In this document: positions 58,060-64,000 of the stretch, piece after piece
Numbering within the stretch: the first letter of the stretch is position 1
Layout: every line of letters begins with the position of its first letter
Assembly (NCBI RefSeq): GCF_947495735.1
Contig: NZ_CANMAA010000013.1
Coordinates: 1-64,000, forward strand
Direction: 5' to 3'
Origin: an uncultured Pseudokineococcus sp.
GTDB taxonomy: Bacteria > Actinomycetota > Actinomycetes > Actinomycetales > Quadrisphaeraceae
DNA: 64,000 nt
The notes under the pieces: model-generated
The model's input: the letters and a program-made list of their open reading frames with translations, nothing else
Told to the model about the DNA's origin: nothing
The model's database searches: none
Position numbers and translations under genes: made by a program

Positions 58060-58884
58060 GTGACCAGGACCAGGACGACCGTCGCCGCCGCCGTGAGCGC
58101 GCTCGCGCTGCTGGGCGCCGCCGCCTGCGGGAGCGAGGAGGAGCCGGCGACCACCGAGGGCGGCGTCGAGCTCATCTCGGCCGGGACGCTGACGACGTGC
58201 ACGCACCTGCCCTACGAGCCCTTCCAGTTCGAGGACGGCGGAGAGATCGTCGGCTTCGACGTGGACGTCGTCGACGCGATCGCGGCCGACCTGGGGGTGG
58301 AGCAGGAGGTCATCGACATCCCCTTCGAGACCATCCAGTCGGGCGAGGCGCTCAACGCCGGCCAGTGCGACCTCGCGGCCGCCGGCATGACGATCACGGA
58401 CGTGCGCGAGGAGAACATGGACTTCTCCACGCCGTACTTCGAGGCCACGCAGGCCCTCATCACCCCCGTGGGCTCCGGCCTCGACTCCGCCGACGCGCTG
58501 GAGGGGCGCCGCCTCGCGGTCCAGTCCGGCACGACCGGCGCCGTCTACGCCGAGGAGCAGATCCCCGGCGCCGAGCTGGTCACCTTCGAGGACCTCGCGC
58601 TGCTCCTCACCGCGGTCGAGAGCGGCCAGGTGGACGCCGCCATCAACGACAACGGCGTGCTGCTCGACTACGCCGCCGACAACCCCGACCTCGAGGTGAC
58701 CACCGAGTTCAACACCGGCGAGCAGTACGGCATCGGGGTCCGCACGGGCAACACCGCGCTGCTCGAGCAGGTCGACGCCACCCTCGCGCGCCTCGACGAC
58801 GACGGGAGCTACGACGAGATCTACACGACGTGGTTCGGGGCGGCGCCGGGCGAGGCGGCGAGCGCCGCGCCGACCGGCAGCTGA
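58060..58884 (+). CDS. Polar amino-acid ABC transporter, substrate-binding lipoprotein
   Basis: 274 residues from GTG 58060 (GGAGGATCCC upstream). Lipoprotein signal with lipobox LLGAAACG. Mature part is a SBP_bac_3 protein: TLTTCTHLPYEPFQFEDGGEIVGFDVDVVDAIAADLGVE, CDLAAAGMTITDVREENMDFSTPYFEATQALI, LAVQSGTTGAVYAEEQI, GIGVRTGNTALLEQVDATLARLDDDGSYDEIYTTWFG. The contact residues suggest a glutamine/polar amino-acid or cystine-like ligand. First gene of the three-gene importer. Confidence 0.95.
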   Translation: MTRTRTTVAAAVSALALLGAAACGSEEEPATTEGGVELISAGTLTTCTHLPYEPFQFEDGGEIVGFDVDVVDAIAADLGVEQEVIDIPFETIQSGEALNAGQCDLAAAGMTITDVREENMDFSTPYFEATQALITPVGSGLDSADALEGRRLAVQSGTTGAVYAEEQIPGAELVTFEDLALLLTAVESGQVDAAINDNGVLLDYAADNPDLEVTTEFNTGEQYGIGVRTGNTALLEQVDATLARLDDDGSYDEIYTTWFGAAPGEAASAAPTGS

Positions 58885-58912
58885 CGCGGCCGGTGAGCAG
58901 CAGGAGGTCACG

Positions 58913-59752
58913 GTGACGTCCGCCGGGTCGGCGCGACCGGCGGCGCCGCGGGCGGGGCTGCGGGAGCTGCTGCGCAGCCCCCGCCGCCGCGCCCGCGTCA
59001 TCCGCGGGGTGCAGTACGCCGTCCTGGTCGCGGCGCTCGTCGCCATCGCCCTGGTCGCGGACTGGGGCGAGATCCGCCGCGCCTTCCTCGACCCCGAGGT
59101 CGCCGCGGCCCAGTTCCCCGACGTGCTGACCGTGGCGCTGGTCAACACGGTCGTCTACACGCTGCTGGGCTTCACCTTCGGCCTGGCGCTCGGCCTCGTG
59201 CTGGCGCTCATGCGGCTGTCCAGCGTGGCCCCCTACCGCTGGCTCGCGACGATCTACATCGAGTTCTTCCGCGGGCTCCCGGCCCTGCTGGTCTTCATCG
59301 CCATCGGCAACGGCATCCCGCTGGCCTTCGGCGTCTTCCTCAACCGCTACGTCGTCGTGACCCTCGCGCTCGGCCTCGTCGGCGCCGCCTACATCGGGGA
59401 GACCATCCGCGCGGGCATCCAGGCCGTCCCGAGGGGGCAGGTCGAGGCGGCTCGGTCGCTGGGCATGTCGGCGGGTCGGGCGACGCTGACCATCGTCATC
59501 CCCCAGGCCTTCCGCATCATCCTGCCGCCGCTCACCAACGAGCTGATCATGCTGACGAAGGACTCCTCGCTCGCCTACCTGCTCGGCGCGACGATCGCTG
59601 AGCGAGAGCTGGCGCAGTTCGGGCGCGCGGCGCTCAACGACTACCGGAGCCTGACCCCCGTCCTCGTGGCTGGGCTCTGCTACCTGATCATCACCGTGCC
59701 GCTCGGCTTCGTCGTGCGGCGTCTCGAGTCCAGGACGGCGAGGTCGCGATGA
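58913..59752 (+). CDS. Polar amino-acid ABC transporter permease
   Basis: 279 residues from GTG 58913 (AGGAGG upstream). HisM/GlnP-type permease with about five membrane segments and the EAA loop [69 protein letters not shown] single permease gene suggests a homodimer. Its stop overlaps the ATPase start by ATGA. Confidence 0.95.
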   Translation: MTSAGSARPAAPRAGLRELLRSPRRRARVIRGVQYAVLVAALVAIALVADWGEIRRAFLDPEVAAAQFPDVLTVALVNTVVYTLLGFTFGLALGLVLALMRLSSVAPYRWLATIYIEFFRGLPALLVFIAIGNGIPLAFGVFLNRYVVVTLALGLVGAAYIGETIRAGIQAVPRGQVEAARSLGMSAGRATLTIVIPQAFRIILPPLTNELIMLTKDSSLAYLLGATIAERELAQFGRAALNDYRSLTPVLVAGLCYLIITVPLGFVVRRLESRTARSR

Positions 59753-60555
59753 GCGCCTCCGGCACCAGCAGCTCCCTCGAGGCGCCGGGCGCCTCCCGCG
59801 GCGAGGACGACGCGGTCGTCGTCCTCGACGGCCTCGTCAAGCGCTTCGGCGAGACCGAGGTGCTCACCGGCATCGACCTCGAGGTCCGCCGCGGCGAGGT
59901 CGTGTGCGTCATCGGGCCGTCGGGCTCCGGCAAGTCGACGCTGCTGCGCTGCGTCAACCTCCTCGAGGAGCCGAGCGGCGGGCGCGTCGTCGTCCGCGGC
60001 ACGGACGTCACCGACCCGGACTGCGACATCGACGCGGTCCGCCGGCACGTCGGCATGGTCTTCCAGTCCTTCAACCTCTTCCCCCACCTCACCGTGCTGG
60101 AGAACTGCACGGTGGCCCAGCGGAAGGTGGCGAAGATCGGGAAGGCGGAGGCCGACGAGCGCGCGCGGGCGAACCTCGAGCGCGTGGGCCTGGGCGAGCG
60201 CGGCGACGCCTATCCCGCCGAGCTCTCCGGGGGCCAGCAGCAGCGCGTGGCGATCGCCCGGGCGCTGAGCATGGAGCCCGACCTCATGCTCTTCGACGAG
60301 CCGACCTCCGCCCTCGACCCCGAGCTCGTGGGCGACGTCCTCGAGGTGATGCGCGACCTCGCCGACGAGGGCATGACCATGCTCGTGGTGACCCACGAGA
60401 TGGAGTTCGCCCGTCAGGTGGCCGACCGCGTCGTGTTCATGGACGGCGGCGTCGTGGTCGAGGAGGGCCCGCCCTCGCAGGTCATCGGGGCGCCGCGCGA
60501 GGCCCGCACCCGCGACTTCCTCGACCGGGTGCTCAACCCGACGCACGAGCGCTGA
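59749..60555 (+). CDS. Polar amino-acid ABC transporter ATP-binding protein
   Basis: 268 residues, GlnQ-type. Walker [11 protein letters not shown]-loop [16 protein letters not shown], signature [15 protein letters not shown], Walker [15 protein letters not shown], switch histidine [22 protein letters not shown]. The N-terminal 20 residues are low-complexity. Last gene of the importer operon, coupled to the permease. Confidence 0.96.
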   Translation: MSASGTSSSLEAPGASRGEDDAVVVLDGLVKRFGETEVLTGIDLEVRRGEVVCVIGPSGSGKSTLLRCVNLLEEPSGGRVVVRGTDVTDPDCDIDAVRRHVGMVFQSFNLFPHLTVLENCTVAQRKVAKIGKAEADERARANLERVGLGERGDAYPAELSGGQQQRVAIARALSMEPDLMLFDEPTSALDPELVGDVLEVMRDLADEGMTMLVVTHEMEFARQVADRVVFMDGGVVVEEGPPSQVIGAPREARTRDFLDRVLNPTHER

Positions 60556-60587
60556 CCGGGCGCGACGACCGGACTCGCGTGCTGGGC

Positions 60588-61145
60588 TCAGGCGGTGCGA
60601 CCGAGGCGGGCGAGCACGCGCACCTCGCGTGGCGCGCCGACGGGGGCCTCCACGCCGGGCCGGCAGACGCCCTCCCCGTGGATCGCCTCGCCGAAGCCGT
60701 CCGCGCCGCCCTCGACCCGGTCCAGCTCGGCCTCGGAGAAGGTGCCGCCCGTCGAGCCGGCGCCGACGGCGCGGGCCACGTCCCAGCGGTGCACGAGCAT
60801 GTCCCAGACGTAGAACTGCTCGAGCGTCGCGCCCAGCGTCGTGGGGCCGAACCAGCCGTCGTAGGCGATGGCGGGGACGGAGGGGTCCGCGAGGGCTGCG
60901 GCCACCCGACGGGCGTGCTCCCGCCACGCCGCGGCCGGGTCCGCGCTCAGGTCGGGCGCCTCGCCCAGGTCCACCCCGTGGGTGGCGAACAGCTCGCGCT
61001 GGGTGTCGACGAGGTGGGCTACCACGTCGCGGGCGGTCCACCCCTCGCACGGCGACGGCGCCTCCCAGCCCCCGGCAGGGACGGCGTCGAGGACGGCGGT
61101 GAGAGGTCGGTCGGCGGACTGGTGCTGCTGCAGCGTCGTGGTCAT
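60588..61145 (-). CDS. TIGR03086-family metal-binding protein (mycothiol-type DinB)
   Basis: 185 residues with the TIGR03086/maleylpyruvate isomerase-like helical bundle: PSPCEGWTARDVVAHLVDTQRELF (first metal-ligand His), YDGWFGPTTLGATLEQFYVWDMLVHRWDVARAVGA (HxxxD-type second ligands). Such proteins use mycothiol or bind divalent metal in actinobacteria. Divergent from an AraC-type regulator 40 bases away, which may control it. Confidence 0.92.
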   Translation of the reverse strand: MTTTLQQHQSADRPLTAVLDAVPAGGWEAPSPCEGWTARDVVAHLVDTQRELFATHGVDLGEAPDLSADPAAAWREHARRVAAALADPSVPAIAYDGWFGPTTLGATLEQFYVWDMLVHRWDVARAVGAGSTGGTFSEAELDRVEGGADGFGEAIHGEGVCRPGVEAPVGAPREVRVLARLGRTA

Positions 61146-61184
61146 GCCGCCGGACCGTAGGGACTGCGAGCAGGCTGGGTCTTG

Positions 61185-62072
61185 ATGGAACCCGACAGCA
61201 CCCCGCCGCGAGCGCCGGCGCGCGCCGACCTCGTCGAGCGGGCCCACCTCAGGGACCCGCGGGACACCTCCCACGTCATGTCCCGCTACGACCCCGACCC
61301 GGGCCTGGCGCCCCTGGTGCGGCGCTTCTGGATCCCGGTCTGGTCGGTGCCGCCGGGGCAGGAGGCCCCGCAGCAGGTGCTGCAGCACCCCGTGTGCCTG
61401 CTGGTCGTGACACCGGACTACGCGCGCTTCTACGGCGTCACCTCGGGGCTGTCCACGACGGTGCTGGCCGGCGACGGCTGGGCGGTCGGCGTCATGTGCA
61501 CCCCGGCGGCCGGGCACCTCCTCGCGCGACGGCCGCTCGCCGAGCACGCGGACCGCGCGGTCGACGTCGGGGAGGTCCTCGGCGCAGCGGCCGGCCCCCT
61601 CGTCGAGCGGGTGCGCACGGCGATGGCCGCCGACCCGCTCGACCCGGCGGCGCACGCAGCCGCGATGGCGGCCTACGGCGACGCGCTGCGCCCCCTCCTG
61701 CCCGTGGACGCCGAGGGCGAGCTCGTCGACCGCGTGGTCGCCTTCGTCGAGGAGCGCACCGACGTGACGCGCGTGTCCCAGGTCTGCGAGGCGTTCGGCC
61801 TGTCGGAGCGGGCGCTGCAGCGCCTCGTGCACCGGCGGGTCGGCCTCACGCCGAAGTGGCTGATCCAGCGCCGACGCCTCCACGAGGCCGTGGGGCGGCT
61901 GCGGGCCGGCGGGACCACGCACGCGGAGATCGCGGCGGACCTCGGCTACGCCGACCAGGCCCACCTCGTCCGCGACTTCTCGAGGGTGACGGGCACGACC
62001 CCCGGGCGCTTCGCCGCCGTCCACCGCACCGGTGTCGCGCAGGCTCAGGCGGACGACGCGGCGCGCCCGTAG
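61185..62072 (+). CDS. AraC-family regulator with DUF6597-like N-terminus
   Basis: 295 residues from ATG 61185. The N-terminal DUF6597-like domain (SRYDPDPGLAPLVRRFWIPVWSVPPGQEAPQQVLQHPVCLLVVTPDYARFYG) is followed by an AraC helix-turn-helix pair (VSQVCEAFGLSERALQRLVHRRVGLTPKWLIQRRRLHEAVGRL, AEIAADLGYADQAHLVRDFSRVTGTTPGRFA). Divergent from a TIGR03086 gene. Its last 28 bases overlap the convergent DUF418 gene. Confidence 0.94.
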   Translation: MEPDSTPPRAPARADLVERAHLRDPRDTSHVMSRYDPDPGLAPLVRRFWIPVWSVPPGQEAPQQVLQHPVCLLVVTPDYARFYGVTSGLSTTVLAGDGWAVGVMCTPAAGHLLARRPLAEHADRAVDVGEVLGAAAGPLVERVRTAMAADPLDPAAHAAAMAAYGDALRPLLPVDAEGELVDRVVAFVEERTDVTRVSQVCEAFGLSERALQRLVHRRVGLTPKWLIQRRRLHEAVGRLRAGGTTHAEIAADLGYADQAHLVRDFSRVTGTTPGRFAAVHRTGVAQAQADDAARP

Positions 62073-63382
62073 ACGAGCCGGCGGAGCAGCACCTCGGCGG
62101 GGCCGGCGCGACCGGCGCGCTCCAGCGCGACGGCGACGACCGCGGTGAGCGCGTACGTCGCCACGCCGACGGCCGCCACGAGCGCCGTGCCGGCACCGAC
62201 GCCGAGACCCGCGCCCCACGGCGCCAGCAGCGGCGCCATGACCACGGACTGCAGGAGGCAGCTCGTCAGCGAGCGCTTCCCGACGGCGGCCGCGACCCAC
62301 CAGGCCCGGCGGGGCGCCCACGGGCGGCCCTGCGACGTCGCGCGCTCCTGGCGGGCGCCCACGAGCCACCCCACCAGCGCCACGAGGGCGACGGCACCGG
62401 CACCGGCACCGGCCAGGCCCGTCCCGGCGTGCAGGACGCCGAGCAGGTACCCGACGGCCGGCCCGACCTCGCGCACCTGCACGGACGCGAGCACCAGCGG
62501 CACGGCGCCGGGCGCGCTCAGGGCGAAGCCGCCGACGGCGAGGCGGCGCAGGAGCGCCCGGTGCTCGACGGGGCGCTCGAGGACGCGGCGTCGGGCGAGC
62601 AGCAGACCCACGACCGCCGGGCTGGGGAAGCACACCACGAGGAGCGGGCCGCCGAGGAGGACGACGACCGCGCCCAGCGCCCGCGTCGCCGAGGACGCGA
62701 GGTAGGTGTCCGGGGCGAGGGGCAGCCCGTCGGTCGCACCGTCCTCGCCGAGGGCCACGCCGTCGAGCCCGCCGACGGCGAGGAACGGCAGCAGGCCCGC
62801 GGCCCCGACCCGGAGCAGCACCCGGTCGGACGCCCGCACGAGGAGCACGAGGGCCAGGTCGAGCAGCCCGTACGTGAGCAGGACGTCGCCCTCGAGCAGC
62901 AGGACGAGGTGCGCCAGCCCGAAGGCGCCGAGCCACAGCGACCGCCGCAGCAGCAGGGACCGGGCCTGCGGCCAGGGCGCGCCCCGCTCGGCCGAGCGCC
63001 GCACCACCACGGCGAGGCCGTGCGCCACGAGGAGCGTGAACATCGGGAACGCGCGGTTGTCGACGAGCAGGCCCACGACGCCGTCGGTCGCGCGGTCGGC
63101 CCCGGTGCCGTCGACGGGGCGGAAGCCCGGCCCCAGCACCCGGTCGGTGACGTGGGAGGTGCTGTTCGCGAGCGCGATGCCCAGCAGCGCCACCCCGCGG
63201 GCGACGTCGGGCACGGGCGAGCGCTCCGCGGCGGTCAGCGGGGCGGCGCGCGGGACGGGCGGGATGGCCGGCGGTGCGGTCGTCGCGACCCGCAGGCCGG
63301 CAGAGGCGGGCTCCGCCCGGGGGCGCCCGGCGCCCGCGCGGTGCCGGGGGGGCGTCGACGCCGAGACCGAGGTCCGCGTCAC
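62045..63382 (-). CDS. DUF418 domain membrane protein
   Basis: About 445 residues from GTG 63382, with roughly ten membrane segments. N-terminal DVARGVALLGIALANSTS and the C-terminal DUF418 part (GKRSLTSCLLQSVVMAPLLAPWGAGLGVG) are typical; homologues are putative transporters or acyltransferase-like membrane proteins with no proven role. The first 40 residues are low-complexity, so the start could be further in. Convergent overlap with the AraC gene. Confidence 0.9.
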   Translation of the reverse strand: MTRTSVSASTPPRHRAGAGRPRAEPASAGLRVATTAPPAIPPVPRAAPLTAAERSPVPDVARGVALLGIALANSTSHVTDRVLGPGFRPVDGTGADRATDGVVGLLVDNRAFPMFTLLVAHGLAVVVRRSAERGAPWPQARSLLLRRSLWLGAFGLAHLVLLLEGDVLLTYGLLDLALVLLVRASDRVLLRVGAAGLLPFLAVGGLDGVALGEDGATDGLPLAPDTYLASSATRALGAVVVLLGGPLLVVCFPSPAVVGLLLARRRVLERPVEHRALLRRLAVGGFALSAPGAVPLVLASVQVREVGPAVGYLLGVLHAGTGLAGAGAGAVALVALVGWLVGARQERATSQGRPWAPRRAWWVAAAVGKRSLTSCLLQSVVMAPLLAPWGAGLGVGAGTALVAAVGVATYALTAVVAVALERAGRAGPAEVLLRRLVYGRAASSA

Positions 63383-63530
63383 CCCTCGACGTCCGCCGCG
63401 GCGCGGGCCTCCCCCTCGGCGCGCGGGTGCGGAAGACTCCGGGCCGCGCCGGCCCACCCGCGCACCCGCCCGCCGGAGGGGCGGCAGGACGCCCCCCGGC
63501 CCCCGCGCGACGACCCCAGGAGGAGCCGCG

Positions 63531-64000
63531 ATGAGCCGGCCTCGCTGCCCGGAGCGCCTCGAGCCCGTCCGCGGCTGGCAGGCCCTGTGGCGCGGGGCGT
63601 ACGAGGTCGAGCACGCCGGCTCGACGTGGACGGTCGACGTCGACTTCTTCGACTGGCAGGAGCGCGTGGGCCTGTACCGCGACGGGGTGCGCGTGGACGA
63701 GCGCCGCTCGCGGGCGCGCTTCGCCCTCCCCGGCGGAGCCCACCTCGACGCCCGGCTGTCCACCTTCGGCATGCGCCGCGCCCACCTCGTCGTCGAGGGG
63801 CGCGAGGAGCAGATGCGGCCCCTGCCCGGGACGGGCGAGGCGTGGCGGGCCGACCTCGGCCGACGGCGCCCGCGGCTGGCGAGGGCCCTCGCCGCGCTGT
63901 CGTGGGTCGTGCTCGCCGTCGCCCTGGTCACGCAGGTGCCCGGCTGGGTCGACGGCGCCGCGGGCCTGCTCGGCGCCGAGCCCGTCGTGGGCTGGGAGCT
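63531..64000 (+). CDS. Membrane-anchored hypothetical protein, runs off the window
   Basis: The ATG at 63531 has AGGAGGAG upstream, and the frame stays open to the last base, so the ORF track missed it. The start is soluble and beta-rich (LEPVRGWQALWRGAYEVEHAGSTWTVDVDFFDWQERVGLYRDGVRVDERRSRARFALPGGAHLDARLSTFGMRRAHLVVEG), followed by a membrane segment (ALAALSWVVLAVALVTQVPGW). Partial at the 3' side; no family recognised. Confidence 0.75.
   Translation, partial: MSRPRCPERLEPVRGWQALWRGAYEVEHAGSTWTVDVDFFDWQERVGLYRDGVRVDERRSRARFALPGGAHLDARLSTFGMRRAHLVVEGREEQMRPLPGTGEAWRADLGRRRPRLARALAALSWVVLAVALVTQVPGWVDGAAGLLGAEPVVGWE

Overview
The window is very GC-rich (well over 70 percent by eye), has strongly G/C-ending codons, many GTG starts, many ATGA or GTGA gene overlaps, Tat and lipoprotein signals, F420/PNPOx-type split barrels and TIGR03086 proteins. 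This points to a high-GC actinobacterium. Two methyl-accepting chemotaxis proteins suggest a motile lineage such as the Kineosporiaceae or a neighbour, but that placement is inference only. No rRNA, tRNA, CRISPR array, transposase, integrase or phage gene was recognised.

The left part (about 0-20.6 kb) is loosely packed and looks accessory. It holds a small membrane protein, an Abi_2 (AbiD/F-type) abortive-infection gene with a terminator-like hairpin RNA directly upstream, a five-gene ABC exporter / two-component operon (2.4-7.2 kb), a TetR / alpha-beta hydrolase pair, two tandem SDR genes with a divergent TetR, an LRR-like gene overlapping a DUF6584 gene, a MerR / SDR unit facing a truncated SDR fused to a SnoaL-like domain, a peroxiredoxin cut by one amber codon, two members of an unnamed WWRRW family, and several very small proteins. 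Scattered between these genes is a dispersed repeat: four copies hold the same 74-bp register without indels, and about five more copies are shortened or keep only the right-hand core. I did not see it beyond 20.6 kb.

The middle (20.5-30.7 kb) is a regulator-rich block of small metabolic and detoxification genes: two GlxA/FtrA-type AraC regulators, an isochorismatase-like hydrolase, a RidA protein, a QorB-like quinone reductase divergent from an HxlR regulator, a MerR divergent from a VOC protein, a Gfo/Idh/MocA oxidoreductase, another AraC regulator and a TPR-like protein.

From 31 to 42 kb come a GGDEF-EAL cyclic-di-GMP enzyme, a SufS-like class V aminotransferase, a secreted phosphodiester glycosidase, a DapA-family aldolase and a block of exported proteins (Tat-dependent haloperoxidase/PAP2 protein, two secreted proteins of unknown function, a CHRD protein) closed by a strong double terminator. 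From 42 to 57 kb are an acyltransferase, two STAS proteins, an ArsR / MFS pair, a CPBP protease, a methyltransferase, a membrane chemoreceptor, a dehalogenase-like hydrolase, a PNPOx protein, a soluble GAF-GAF chemoreceptor and acetyltransferases, one of which contains ten copies of a hexanucleotide. The right end (57-64 kb) has a PadR / membrane-protein pair with two matching operators, a complete polar amino-acid ABC transporter, a TIGR03086 protein facing an AraC regulator, a DUF418 membrane protein and a gene that runs off the window.

A recurring feature is single-base frame breaks, several at G or C runs. They may be real decay or residual assembly indels, so the pseudogene calls depend on checking the reads.
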